Positions 1-8,942 of a stretch of DNA of 64,000 nt are shown here, one piece after another. Origin of the DNA: DATGMP01 sp035293565. Lineage in GTDB: Bacteria > Pseudomonadota > Alphaproteobacteria > BOG-932 > Roseiterribacteraceae. The stretch spans positions 1 to 64,000 of the forward strand of contig DATGMP010000042.1 of NCBI GenBank assembly GCA_035293565.1, in the 5' to 3' direction. The translations under genes and the position numbers were made by a program. Position 1 is the stretch's first letter. Every line of letters starts with the position of its first letter. Below the pieces are notes generated by a model. It was not told the DNA's origin, searched no databases, and saw only the letters and a program-made list of their open reading frames with translations.

Positions 1-1620
1 GGAGCAGACGACGTCATAGACCTTCGCCATCCGCTTTCCGTTCTCGATCCAGCCCTTGACGATCTGGATCTTCTGCAACGGCGCGCTGTCGGGATCGCGC
101 GTCGCCCAGACGACGAAGCGCGGCGCCTTCCCGGCCGGCGCCGATCTCAGATCGCCGCCCATCGGCACGCCCTTGGCGTAGCCGATCTTCACCAGATCGG
201 GGCTCTTGTGGAGGTCCGCCGGATAATCGAATGAGCCGAAGAAGCGCACGCGGATCCGCGTGCCGCTAGTGCCATAGGTCTCTTTCCGATGGAGCGCGCT
301 CCAGACCGCCTCTCGCGTGTTTTTCTCCGCCCATACGGCAGCCAGGCCGCCGGGGTTGAAATTCAGGAAGGCGCTCCCGCGCTCGCCGTGACCGTCGTCG
401 ACATCCTGCCCCGGCCTGATGCCGAGCCGCTTCTCCGGCGTATTGTCCTGCTGCCCCAAATGCCCCTTGAAGTCGTTCTCCTCGGTCGCGCCCGGCGTGC
501 CGTCGTGATTGTCGGTCGAGGCGATGAAACCGTATTTCATCGGGTTCACGCCCCATTTCTCCTCGACTGCCAGACCATGCACCACCGCGTCGCGCACGAA
601 CGAGTCGGCGCTGCCGCACTGATCCATCTGCCCCGGCGGGCAAGGCGGCACGGCATTCTCGAAGCCGCATTCCTCGTCGGCCAGGCCGATGCCAGCCATG
701 CACTCCGACGATCCTTTGATCTGGAAGATTTCGACCAAAGGCTCGATGCGCGCCCGACGATCGAGAATGTCCTTGGTCCAAGGGGTGCCGTCGGAATTCT
801 TACCGTCCCAGAAGAACCGGCCGTACGAGTAGTTCGAATTATGAGGTATGGTGAGCACCTTGCACGGGCCGGTGCATTTCTCCTCGAGCCATTTCTGCAG
901 CTCCTCGCCGGTTCCTTCGTAAGCGCTGAACACCGTGTCCGGCACGCTGTCGCTGCCGAAGATGACATTGCGATGGAGCATGCCGGGCACCGTGCTCGCG
1001 GCCCGGCCCTTTGAGTCGCCGAACTGAGAACCGGGGATGTTGATCGAGTATTCGTAGCCGATCAGCGTCGTGAACTTGCCGGGCTTGTAGTAACGCGCGG
1101 CGTTCTCCTGAACTTTTCTCCACAAGTCCTTCACCGCCGTGACGCAGGCTTGCCCGTCGGGCCCGCAAATCTCCGGCACCCGCTTTCGCGCCGTGACGCT
1201 GTTCGCGATCGTCGCGAATTCCTTGAGATTGAAGGCCCGCATGCCCTTGCAGCTATCGGTGTTGTAGGCCGAAGAACCGGGCGTGGTGCAGAGCACCTCC
1301 TCACCGAGGAATTCCGCGTGATCCGTGATCGCGACGAAATCGAGCGGATGCTTGAGCTGCTTCGTCTCGCCTCCATAGAGCGTCACCGGCTGGCCCTGCG
1401 CGAATTTATAGGCTTCGTCGGGGGTATTCGGATTGCCGAAGATGAAGCTGTCGAGCGAATAGGAGGTGTGCAGATGCAGCTCGCCGAAATAGGCCTGCTT
1501 GAGAGGATCGGACGGCACGGCGGCCTCCGCCGCGCTCACATCCGCGGCGTGCGTGAATCGCAGCGGCAACAGCAGGGCCGAAAGCAAGACGATTGCGGAC
1601 GATGTCACACGAACCAACAT
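1..1620 (-). CDS. DUF3604 domain protein, secreted (3' end beyond window)
   Basis: Reading from an ATG at 1620 the minus strand is open for 540 codons to the window edge, so the C-terminus is missing. A Shine-Dalgarno GGAGGAG lies 5 nt upstream. Residues 1-25 form a signal peptide (hydrophobic run, then FTHA). Family hallmarks are visible: GELHLHTS (about 46-53), AITDHAEF (about 97-104) and TDNHDGTPG (about 368-376), which resemble metal-binding motifs of PHP-like metal-dependent hydrolases. DUF3604 proteins are typically 600-700 residues and their reaction is not established; a periplasmic location is expected from the signal. A broken second copy lies just upstream (1647-1994). Confidence 0.9.
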   Translation of the reverse strand, partial: MLVRVTSSAIVLLSALLLPLRFTHAADVSAAEAAVPSDPLKQAYFGELHLHTSYSLDSFIFGNPNTPDEAYKFAQGQPVTLYGGETKQLKHPLDFVAITDHAEFLGEEVLCTTPGSSAYNTDSCKGMRAFNLKEFATIANSVTARKRVPEICGPDGQACVTAVKDLWRKVQENAARYYKPGKFTTLIGYEYSINIPGSQFGDSKGRAASTVPGMLHRNVIFGSDSVPDTVFSAYEGTGEELQKWLEEKCTGPCKVLTIPHNSNYSYGRFFWDGKNSDGTPWTKDILDRRARIEPLVEIFQIKGSSECMAGIGLADEECGFENAVPPCPPGQMDQCGSADSFVRDAVVHGLAVEEKWGVNPMKYGFIASTDNHDGTPGATEENDFKGHLGQQDNTPEKRLGIRPGQDVDDGHGERGSAFLNFNPGGLAAVWAEKNTREAVWSALHRKETYGTSGTRIRVRFFGSFDYPADLHKSPDLVKIGYAKGVPMGGDLRSAPAGKAPRFVVWATRDPDSAPLQKIQIVKGWIENGKRMAKVYDVVCS

Positions 1621-1646
1621 GGCGCTCCTCCAATCGAGCTCGGTTT

Positions 1647-1994
1647 TCATGGCGCGTACCAGATGAGCGAAGTCTGAAAGATCTCGACCAGCGGCTCGAT
1701 CCGTGCGCGGCGATCGAGAATATCCTTCGTCCAGGGCGTGCCGTCGGAATTCTTACCGTCCCAGAAGAAGCGCCCGAAGGAATAATTCGAGTTATGCGGA
1801 ATCGTCAGCACTTTGCGCATACACGGCCTGCGTCCGACCCGAAATCCCGATAGCGTGCCCGACTTCCCGCTGAGCACTACCTGGTAATTCGACGCCGGAT
1901 CGGCTGTGTGGTTGAAGGAGAGATAAGGATCCGACGACCCAGTTCAGCTTCTCGCCAGCGCCGTACAGGTCAACAGTGAGATTTTCCACCTCAT
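1647..1994 (-). pseudogene. Relic carrying a duplicated piece of DUF3604
   Basis: From an ATG at 1994, preceded by CGGGAGG, one minus-strand frame reads a short signal-like start (MRWKISLLTC), hits an in-frame TGA at about 1944-1946, then runs on to a stop at 1647. Its last third (1683 to about 1820) is nearly the same protein as the middle of the neighbouring DUF3604 gene (its 719-857), including VLTIPHNSNYS and FFWDGKNSDG, and nucleotides match at roughly four in five positions by eye. The rest of the relic does not match that gene. It looks like the remains of a tandem copy after deletion, ending in unrelated sequence (TSLIWYAP). Confidence 0.7.
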
Positions 1995-2083
1995 CCCCGA
2001 CCTCCCGATATATTTTCAGCCGCTGCGGGGTTCCCCGCCGCGCGACTTCTTAAAGATCATAATACGGTCGTTCGGGACTAATG

Positions 2084-2109
2084 CAACGGGTAGGTACGAT
2101 CGTCCGTTG
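2084..2109. promoter_or_regulatory. Possible operator upstream of the double-TetR gene
   Basis: Six-base arms CAACGG and CCGTTG are separated by 14 bases that include the palindrome ACGATCGT. The site ends 40 bases before the regulator start at 2150. Size and position suit an autoregulatory TetR-type operator, but this is inference from a single partial palindrome. The rest of 1995-2149 shows nothing further. Confidence 0.3.
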
Positions 2110-2149
2110 TGGAATGACATTTCTGTTTCGATATCGCGCCACCTGAGAT

Positions 2150-3409
2150 ATGGATGTTCTGGTGAATATGGGCTGGTCAGATACAACCGTTCGGTCTGGC
2201 ATCGGGGCCGATAGCGCATTGATCGATGAGGCGCTGAAGCTGTGCCGCGCGCGCGGCATCGCTGCGCTTACATTCCGCTCGCTCGCGAACGAGGCCGCTA
2301 TTCCGGCGGCGACTCTGCAATCGCGGTTCGGCAAGAAAGAGCAGATTCTCGAGCTCACATTCCGATCGGCGGTCGATGCGGAGTTGCAGGCACTGGAACA
2401 GCTATCCGCGCTGACCGATATGGCGGGGCCGTCGCTCGAGCACGCTCACGCGCTTTTCCGGCAACTGGTTCGTCCGCCCGACGGTGAGCAGACAGCGCGG
2501 CTGACTTTGCTCCTCGAAATGCTCGTGGCCCGCATCCGCAATCCGGAAATAGGATATTGCGTCGTGCACTGGCTTCGCGGCCTGCACGCCTTCTGGTCCA
2601 GCGCCTGCCGCTTCGATGCCGAGCATGAGGACCTCGGTTGGTTCCTCGTCGAGCTGCAGGTTGGATTGCAACTGACCACCGCGTGCTGCCATCGCCCCTT
2701 GGAGATCGCGCTTGCCAACGATGATCTCGCTGATCGCTCGATCCGCGGCAGATCGGGCGTTGCGCCTCTCTGGTATCGCGCGCTGATGCAGCGCGCGATC
2801 GCCGTCGAGACCGGCATGCCCGCGGACACCTCATCCAAAAGCGAGCTGTTCGACCGATTGCTTCTCGCCGGGGCCGAGACGGTCGCGGCGCGCGGCGCGA
2901 GCGCATTGAGCTTCCGCAACGTCGCCGCCCAGGCGGGTGTTTCGCTTTCGGCCGTCACTCACTATTTCCCCAGACGCCAAAGCCTGATCTATGCCGTCTA
3001 CCGACGCATCTTCGAGGAGATCGCCTCGGACTGGCCCAATGTCAGGGGCGGACGGATCAAGCGCAACGCGGAGCGAATCGCGGAGTCGTATCTCGACAAG
3101 GTTCTGCACCGGAAGTTCGGCGGCGCCTGCCAGCCGATCGCGCATGCCGAACTCTATCTTCTGGCCGCGCGCGACCCGAGCCTCAGCGATCTCGCCTGGC
3201 ACATGCGCATGACGCGCGGCCTTCATTGGATACGCGATCCCAAGCCACCCTTCGACGATTCGACGGGCTCGGAAGCGTTCTCGGCCCATGCCGAGGCGAT
3301 CTGGATGTTAGGCTGCTCGCTCGTTCACATGGCATGCGAGACGGAGACGGACCTTCCCGCGACGCTGAAACGCCGCGCCCTATTCGGCATCCGGCGTTTC
3401 GGCGTCTGA
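2150..3409 (+). CDS. Tandem (double) TetR-type transcriptional regulator
   Basis: 419 residues, about twice the length of a normal TetR repressor. Two separate TetR N-terminal DNA-binding domains are visible. The first is at about residues 22-70 (RGIAALTFRSLANEA, then SRFGKKEQIL); the second at about 229-280 (RGASALSFRNVAAQAG, then HYFPRRQSLI). Each is followed by about 140-150 mostly helical residues, as expected for a ligand-binding domain. The frame is continuous, so this is a fusion of two repressors in one chain. No good ribosome site precedes ATG 2150; ATG 2168 is an alternative. It converges on the flavoprotein gene at 3417 with only 7 bases between, which may be one of its targets. 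Confidence 0.85.
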   Translation: MDVLVNMGWSDTTVRSGIGADSALIDEALKLCRARGIAALTFRSLANEAAIPAATLQSRFGKKEQILELTFRSAVDAELQALEQLSALTDMAGPSLEHAHALFRQLVRPPDGEQTARLTLLLEMLVARIRNPEIGYCVVHWLRGLHAFWSSACRFDAEHEDLGWFLVELQVGLQLTTACCHRPLEIALANDDLADRSIRGRSGVAPLWYRALMQRAIAVETGMPADTSSKSELFDRLLLAGAETVAARGASALSFRNVAAQAGVSLSAVTHYFPRRQSLIYAVYRRIFEEIASDWPNVRGGRIKRNAERIAESYLDKVLHRKFGGACQPIAHAELYLLAARDPSLSDLAWHMRMTRGLHWIRDPKPPFDDSTGSEAFSAHAEAIWMLGCSLVHMACETETDLPATLKRRALFGIRRFGV

Positions 3410-3416
3410 GGCGCCT

Positions 3417-5171
3417 CTATTCGGCGGCGTTCCTCGCAATCACTCCCGAGTTCGATTCGGCCGCCGCGACCGACGCGATGTGGTTGGCGGCAACCCAGCC
3501 GAAGGTGACCGCCGGCCCCAACGTCGAACCTGGCCCCGGATAAGAGGGCCCCATCACCGAGGCGGAGGTATTGCCGATCGCATAGAGGCCGGGGATCGGC
3601 TGGCCGGCCTCCGTCAGCACCTGCGCGTGCTCGTCGGTAAGCAATCCGCCCTTGGTGCCGGTGTCGCCCGGATAGACCTGCAGCGCGTAGAAGGGCGGCT
3701 TGGCGATGGGCGCCAGGCATGGGTTGGGCTTGTTGGTGCTGTCTCCGTAATAGAGGTCGATCGGATCCCGGCCGCGGTGGAACTCGGGGTCGACGCCCTC
3801 CTTCGCATATTGATTCATGCGCGCAATGGTGTCCTTGAGCCCCGCCTTGTCGACCCCGATCTGATCGGCCAGCTCATCCAGCGTGTTCGCGCGGAAAAAG
3901 ACCTTGCCCAGCCAGTCCTTCGGCAGGCGCGAATCCGGTTGGATGCTGCCCGGCATCAAAGGCCCGAACAGATATTTGCGGCGAAAGTCCGCGTCGATGA
4001 TGAGCCAGGCCGGGACGCCGCCGCCGGTCTTCTCCTTGTCCTTGTAGATCTCGTTGACGAGGTCGGGGTAAGCGAGCGCCTCGTTGACGAAGCGCTTGCC
4101 GAATTTGTTGACCATCACGCTGCCGGGCAGCGATCGCTCGACGAACAGCGCGCGCTGCGACGGGCCGCCGGGCTCGCCGACCACCGGCACGCCCCACAGC
4201 ATGTCCATCAAGTCCACCGCAGCGCCGGCCTTGATGCCGGCGGCGATCGCGTCGCCTGTATTGGCTTCCGGCGGCGTGACCGGCCAGTGCGAATCGGTCG
4301 GCTTCGGCAGGTATTTCTCGCGCATCTCCTGGTTTCGCTCGAAACCGCCGGCGGCCAGGATCACGCCGCGCCGAGCGCGGATGCGGATGGTCTTGCCACC
4401 CTGCTTTGCGGTAATGCCGACGACGCGTCCGTCCTCGACGATCAAATCTTCAAACGGCGTGTTGAGCCAGAGCGGGATCTTGCGATCGAGCATCGACGCG
4501 CGGAGCGACGCCGCCATGGCGGTGCCCATGGTCATGCGTCGGTCGACCTTGGATTTTAAGCGCCACGGAAAATCGGTCCAGTAGCCGAGCACCCGCCAGA
4601 GGACCAGGAGCATCCAGCCGGGCTGCTTGCTCACCATGACATAGGCGTCGATCTGCGACATCGACGCGCCCGCCATCGAGATCAAGTTTGTCGGGATGCG
4701 CAGATTCTTGAGCTCGTCGCCCAGCTTGCGCGCATCGAAGCGGCGCGGCTCCATCGTGCGGTAGCCCGGCTTGGCGCCCGGCAGCCAGGCGTAATAATCG
4801 GGATATTTGGGGACGACCAGGTAATGGAGGTGCGTATTCTCGTCGAGCCAGCGCTCGAGCTTGAGCGCGTTCTCCAGATAGGCGCGGATTCGAGATTCCG
4901 GGACCCGCCCCTGGGCGGCGGCCTTCACATACTCGAAGGCCTCCTCCGGGCTGTCCTTGAAACCGGCCTTCTTGGACTGCTCGGTATTGGGAACCCAGAT
5001 GCCGCCGCCGGACATGGCGGACGTGCCGCCGAACTTGTCGGTCTTCTCCACGACGAGCGCGGAGAGGCCCTGATCATGAGCGCGGATGGCGGCCACCATC
5101 CCGCCGGCCCCGGAGCCCACCACCACGACGTCGAACTCGGGATCCCGCCCCGCTTCAACCGAACCACTCAT
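3417..5171 (-). CDS. FAD-dependent dehydrogenase, 3-ketosteroid delta1-dehydrogenase-like
   Basis: 584 residues from ATG 5171, with GGGAAGG upstream; the frame is open further 5' but that would overlap mobA. The N-terminus has the FAD dinucleotide fold (VVVVGSGAGGM, about 16-25, then FGGTSAMSGGG). The C-terminus carries GNTSASVMG and SYPGPGST (about 533-549), the region holding the catalytic tyrosine and glycine of KstD-type 3-oxosteroid 1-dehydrogenases; Tyr is present at about 544. Length fits KstD (about 560-580). Members oxidise the A ring of 3-ketosteroids, but related fumarate-reductase-like flavoproteins act on other enones or acids, so the substrate is inferred. No signal peptide is seen. 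It lies 73 nt downstream of mobA on the same strand. Confidence 0.8.
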   Translation of the reverse strand: MSGSVEAGRDPEFDVVVVGSGAGGMVAAIRAHDQGLSALVVEKTDKFGGTSAMSGGGIWVPNTEQSKKAGFKDSPEEAFEYVKAAAQGRVPESRIRAYLENALKLERWLDENTHLHYLVVPKYPDYYAWLPGAKPGYRTMEPRRFDARKLGDELKNLRIPTNLISMAGASMSQIDAYVMVSKQPGWMLLVLWRVLGYWTDFPWRLKSKVDRRMTMGTAMAASLRASMLDRKIPLWLNTPFEDLIVEDGRVVGITAKQGGKTIRIRARRGVILAAGGFERNQEMREKYLPKPTDSHWPVTPPEANTGDAIAAGIKAGAAVDLMDMLWGVPVVGEPGGPSQRALFVERSLPGSVMVNKFGKRFVNEALAYPDLVNEIYKDKEKTGGGVPAWLIIDADFRRKYLFGPLMPGSIQPDSRLPKDWLGKVFFRANTLDELADQIGVDKAGLKDTIARMNQYAKEGVDPEFHRGRDPIDLYYGDSTNKPNPCLAPIAKPPFYALQVYPGDTGTKGGLLTDEHAQVLTEAGQPIPGLYAIGNTSASVMGPSYPGPGSTLGPAVTFGWVAANHIASVAAAESNSGVIARNAAE

Positions 5172-5244
5172 TGACCTTCCCCGATCCCAATACCAACGCT
5201 GGGGGCCAGTCATAACCAATAGAAGGGGCGGCGGATAGGAGGAG

Positions 5245-5853
5245 CTAGTTTTCGGCCTGCGCCATGCGCTCGGCCTCTGCCAAATCCTGCGGCCGGTTAA
5301 TGTTGAAAAACGGATCGATCGGCTTTGTCGAGAATTCCACGATCTCAGGCTGGTAACGCTCGGCAAAAAGCTCGACTTTGCGCAGGCGTTCCGTCAGAGC
5401 CCGCTCCAAATCGGTTTCGAGGTCGAGCGACCAGCGGGCCGCGGCGAAATGCGTACGGCCGCCGCTGGCTGCGATCGCAATCGGCCGGCCGGCACCCAGG
5501 AGCCGGGACACAAAATCGAGCGGGAGGAAGGGCGCGTCGGTGGGCACCGAGATCAGCGCGTCGGCGGATTGTGAAAGGCTGCGAACCCATTTCATGCCGG
5601 CCAGAATTCCAGCGAGCGGGCCGGCGCCGACGAATTCCCCATCCGGAACGACCGGCAGCCCCCATTCGGTAAAGTGGCCCGGATCACCATTGGCGCTGAT
5701 CGCAAGCAGACCGGCCTGAGGGCGCAGGCGCTCGATGACATGCGCCAAAATCGGCCGACCGGCCAGGGGAATCAGGCCCTTGTCTCCGCCGCCCATCCGG
5801 CGCGCGGCTCCGCCGGCCAGGATGATCGCGGGCGGCGGCACGGTCAGCGCCAA
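5245..5853 (-). CDS. mobA: Molybdenum cofactor guanylyltransferase MobA
   Basis: 202 residues. MobA joins GMP to molybdopterin to form the guanine dinucleotide cofactor used by DMSO-reductase-family enzymes. The nucleotide-binding motif LAGGAARRMGGGDKGL lies at about 12-27, followed by the expected VVPDGEFVGAGPLAGI and the VPTDAPFLP loop. The start is a TTG at 5853 that overlaps the end of moeA by 10 bases; a GTG four codons later (5841) is also possible, and neither has a strong ribosome site. The overlap implies translational coupling with moeA. Function is secure; only the start is not. Confidence 0.93.
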   Translation of the reverse strand: MALTVPPPAIILAGGAARRMGGGDKGLIPLAGRPILAHVIERLRPQAGLLAISANGDPGHFTEWGLPVVPDGEFVGAGPLAGILAGMKWVRSLSQSADALISVPTDAPFLPLDFVSRLLGAGRPIAIAASGGRTHFAAARWSLDLETDLERALTERLRKVELFAERYQPEIVEFSTKPIDPFFNINRPQDLAEAERMAQAEN

Positions 5854-7106
5854 AGCCCGAACGCGCTCTTGGGGATGAAGGGCAGGCTCATTCCGGGCCT
5901 CACCTGGGTGAGATCCTCGTGCAGCTCGAGGAAGCCGTCCGCATTGGCAACCGCCGTAAGAACCGCGGAGCCGTCTCGCACCGGACGCCGCGCCAGCGGC
6001 ATGCCGTCGGACGCATCGGCGAGCGTGCAGCGCAAATATTCGCGCCGGCCAGCCTTCCGCCGCAGGGCGAAATCCGCCTTGACCTGAAAACGCGGCGGCC
6101 GCTCCAGCGCGGCTCCCGACAGCAGCAGCAGGGCCGGCCTGACCAGCATCAAGAAGGTGACCAGCGCCGCGGCCGGATTGCCCGGCAGGCCGAAAAAGGG
6201 CGTTCCCGCGACCTGTCCCGCAGCGATCGGCCGGCCGGGCTTGATCTCCACGTCCCAGAATTCGAGCGCGCCCAGCTTCTGGACCGCCGGTCGGACATGG
6301 TCCTCGTCGCCGACCGACATGCCGCCCGAGGACAGGATGGCACCGAAGCGCGCCGCGGCGTCGGCGAGCGCGGTCTCGATCGCGTCGCGCCGATCCGGCA
6401 GAATCCCAAGGTCGTTGGGTTTGCAGCCCATCGATGCGAGCAGCGCCACGAGCGCCGGCCGGTTGGAATCATAACGCTGCCCGGGCGCACGGCTTTGACC
6501 GGGATTTACCAGCTCGTCGCCGGTCGAAAAGACCGCGACCTCGAGCGGCGCGCGGACCGCCGCCTCCGCCAGGCCGATCGACGCCAAGAGGCCGATATCG
6601 GCCGGTCCCAGGCGTCGTCCGGCCGGCAAGACACGCTCGCCTGCAGCGATGTCCTCGCCCGCCTTCCGGCAATTGGCGCCGCGCTCGATGATCGTCGGCA
6701 GCGTGACCTCATCGCCGACGCGCTCGACATGCTCCTGCATCGCGACCGTATCGGCGCCCTGGGGAATCGGCGCGCCGGTAAGAATCCTGGCGGCCTCGCC
6801 AGCACCGAGGACGAGATCCAGCGGTCGGCCTGCCGCCGCCGTGCCGACGAGCCGGAACGGCTTTTTCCGGGAGTCCTCCAAGTCCACATGGCGGAAAGCG
6901 TAACCATCGACGGCCGACTGATCGGTGCCGGGGACGTTCATCTCCGAGATCGAATCGACCGCCAGAATGCGCGACAGCGCGGCGCCGATCGGAACCGTCT
7001 CGATGGCCGTTGCCGGTCGAAACGAAGCTTCGATCAGGGCGAGCGCATCCTCGAGCCGGAACGAGGTTGCCGGAATACTCGCCGGGGCTTTCGAAAATCG
7101 CGCCAA
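5844..7106 (-). CDS. moeA: Molybdopterin molybdenumtransferase MoeA
   Basis: 420 residues, close to E. coli MoeA (411). MoeA inserts molybdate into adenylylated molybdopterin. Visible motifs: DQSAVDGYAFR (about 55-65), GGMSVGDEDH, PGRPIAAG and GLPGNPAAALVTF. The frame is open upstream to 8021, but homology begins only near 7106. A TTG at 7106 has a good AGGAGG six bases upstream, whereas the nearer ATG at 7111 is out of frame, so TTG is taken as the start. It overlaps mobA by 10 bases. The divergent SDR gene starts 90 bases away, so 7107-7196 should hold both promoters. Confidence 0.93.
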   Translation of the reverse strand: MARFSKAPASIPATSFRLEDALALIEASFRPATAIETVPIGAALSRILAVDSISEMNVPGTDQSAVDGYAFRHVDLEDSRKKPFRLVGTAAAGRPLDLVLGAGEAARILTGAPIPQGADTVAMQEHVERVGDEVTLPTIIERGANCRKAGEDIAAGERVLPAGRRLGPADIGLLASIGLAEAAVRAPLEVAVFSTGDELVNPGQSRAPGQRYDSNRPALVALLASMGCKPNDLGILPDRRDAIETALADAAARFGAILSSGGMSVGDEDHVRPAVQKLGALEFWDVEIKPGRPIAAGQVAGTPFFGLPGNPAAALVTFLMLVRPALLLLSGAALERPPRFQVKADFALRRKAGRREYLRCTLADASDGMPLARRPVRDGSAVLTAVANADGFLELHEDLTQVRPGMSLPFIPKSAFGLWR

Positions 7107-7196
7107 ATCATGCCTCCTCGCCAGCAAATCATGACCCCGCCGCCCGCCTCCTGCAACCCGATGGCCGGATGAGGGCGCCGACGCTAGGGTATCGGC

Positions 7197-7958
7197 ATGA
7201 CGGATACGCTCTTCTCGCTCGCCGGACGGGTGGCGCTTGTGACCGGTGCCTCTCGAGGCTTGGGCTTCGAGATCGCGACCGCCTTTGCCGAGGCCGGCGC
7301 GCATGTGCTGGTCAACAGCAGGAGCGCCGAGCGATGTACGGAAGTCGCCGACGACCTTGTACGGCGAGGCCTGAAGGCCGAGCCTCTGCCCCTCAGCATT
7401 TCCGACGAATCCGCTGCGCGAATCGCGATCGCAGGCGTCGCGGCGCGGCTCGGGCGGCTGGATATTCTGGTCCAGAATGTCGGCGCGCGACTTCGCGCGC
7501 CGCTGGACGAGATCTCGACCGAGGCCTTTCGGCAGATGCTGACGGAGAATGTCGCTGCGTCTTTCATGCTGACCAAGCTGGCGGCCGGGCCCATGGCCGC
7601 GCGGGGCTGGGGGCGTATCATCATGTTGACGTCGTTGGGCGGCACGCTCGCCCGTGCGGGAGATGCGGCCTATATCAGCGCCAAGGCGGGGCTGACCGGG
7701 CTCATGAGGGCTTTCGCTTGCGAGTACGGGCCCAAGGGCATCACCTGCAATGCCATCGCGCCCGGCCCCTTCGCCACCGAATCCAACACACCGATGCCGC
7801 AGATCTTCATCGACCGGATCAATGCGCGGGTGCCGCTCGGAAGGATCGGGCGACCGCAGGAGATCGCCGGGCCGGCCCTGTTTCTGGCGTCCGAGGCCTC
7901 GTCCTACGTCAATGGCCATGTGCTCACGGTCGACGGCGGTTACAGTATAGCCTTCTAG
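7197..7958 (+). CDS. SDR family oxidoreductase
   Basis: 253-residue classical short-chain dehydrogenase, gluconate-5-dehydrogenase-like. The cofactor motif TGASRGLG is at 17-24. The catalytic Ser146, Tyr159 and Lys163 (YISAK) are present. The usual NNAG is replaced by NVGA. The arginine in the stretch after the second strand (VNSRSAE) leans towards NADP(H). It is the first gene of a plus-strand run with TauD, P450, TauD and amidohydrolase genes, which suggests it oxidises or reduces an alcohol or ketone intermediate in that pathway. The substrate cannot be read from the sequence. Confidence 0.88.
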   Translation: MTDTLFSLAGRVALVTGASRGLGFEIATAFAEAGAHVLVNSRSAERCTEVADDLVRRGLKAEPLPLSISDESAARIAIAGVAARLGRLDILVQNVGARLRAPLDEISTEAFRQMLTENVAASFMLTKLAAGPMAARGWGRIIMLTSLGGTLARAGDAAYISAKAGLTGLMRAFACEYGPKGITCNAIAPGPFATESNTPMPQIFIDRINARVPLGRIGRPQEIAGPALFLASEASSYVNGHVLTVDGGYSIAF

Positions 7959-7999
7959 CAACTGCTTGGTTGGGCTATCCTTCTCACTCGGAGAAGGCG

Positions 8000-8923
8000 A
8001 TGAAGCTCGAAACGCGGCCATTGTCGGAACATGTCGGGGTCGAAATCCTGAGGTTCGACCCCGAGGCGCCGGCCGAGTCCATGCGCGCCGCGCTCGAGCC
8101 GATCTTCATCGAGTCCGGCGTCATGCTCTTCCGCGGCCTCGGCCCGCGGCCGGACGTGCACCTCGCCATCAGCCGCTGCTTCGGCGACCTCGAGCGGCAT
8201 CCGGTCAAGGAGGTGTGGGTCGATGGCTGCCCGGAGCTGATCGACCTCGCCTATCGCCCTTCGCCCGCCGGTCCGCCCACGGCGCCCGTCTATGAGGTCG
8301 AGGGCCGCGTCCGCGCCGGCTGGCTGCCCTGGCATGCCGACCTCTTCTACATGGACCGGATCAATCGCGGCGGAATCCTGCGCGCCGTCGAGATCCCGGC
8401 GGAGGGTGGGAGCACAGGGTTCATCGACCGGATCCGCCTCTACGAGTCTCTACCGCAACGCCTCAAACAGCGGATCGAGAATCTGTCGGTCATCTACAAA
8501 TTCGATCCCGGCATGGTCGAGCAGAAATTCGGCCAGCCCGCCCGCGCGAAGCTCGTCGCCTCCTCGCCGATCCTCGACGCGCTGACCGCGCGCCTCGAGA
8601 GCGACTTCCCGCCGGTCGTCCATCCGATGGTCTACACGCAGGCGGAGACAGGCCGAAAGGTTCTCAACGTCTCGCCGCTGCACGCGACAGGCATCCTCGG
8701 CATGGAGAATGCGGAAGGCGACGCGCTGTTGGCGGAGATCGTCGATCATATCGAGCGGCCGATGCACGCCTATCATCATGAATGGCAGCAGGACGACCTG
8801 GTCCTCTGGGACAATTGGCGCACGCTGCACTGCGCCGAAGGCGTCCCCGTCGATTGCGCGAGGCTGATGCAGCGCACCACCATCGCCGGCGATTACGGCC
8901 GCGGCCGGCAATTGCCGCATTGA
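8000..8923 (+). CDS. TauD/TfdA-family Fe(II)/2-oxoglutarate dioxygenase
   Basis: 307 residues from ATG 8000 (GGAGAAGG upstream; a longer open frame 5' is discarded because it covers the SDR gene). The iron-binding facial triad is recognisable: His112 and Asp114 in WHADLFYM, and His277 in LHCAEG near the C-terminus, followed by an arginine suited to 2-oxoglutarate binding. Family members hydroxylate or cleave sulfonates, aryloxy acids and other small organic acids. A second, divergent paralogue lies at 10238, and a P450 starts 19 bases downstream, so the three probably form one operon for oxidative attack on a shared substrate. Confidence 0.9.
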   Translation: MKLETRPLSEHVGVEILRFDPEAPAESMRAALEPIFIESGVMLFRGLGPRPDVHLAISRCFGDLERHPVKEVWVDGCPELIDLAYRPSPAGPPTAPVYEVEGRVRAGWLPWHADLFYMDRINRGGILRAVEIPAEGGSTGFIDRIRLYESLPQRLKQRIENLSVIYKFDPGMVEQKFGQPARAKLVASSPILDALTARLESDFPPVVHPMVYTQAETGRKVLNVSPLHATGILGMENAEGDALLAEIVDHIERPMHAYHHEWQQDDLVLWDNWRTLHCAEGVPVDCARLMQRTTIAGDYGRGRQLPH

Positions 8924-8942
8924 GGTTCAGGGAGAAGAGCCG

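Noticed and set aside
5172..5366. 65-codon extension of the KstD-like protein
   Set aside because: It overlaps mobA, is low-complexity, and ATG 5171 has its own GGGAAGG ribosome site.
7107..8021. 300-codon 5' extension of moeA
   Set aside because: It runs antisense to the SDR at 7197 and lacks MoeA homology; TTG 7106 has a better ribosome site.
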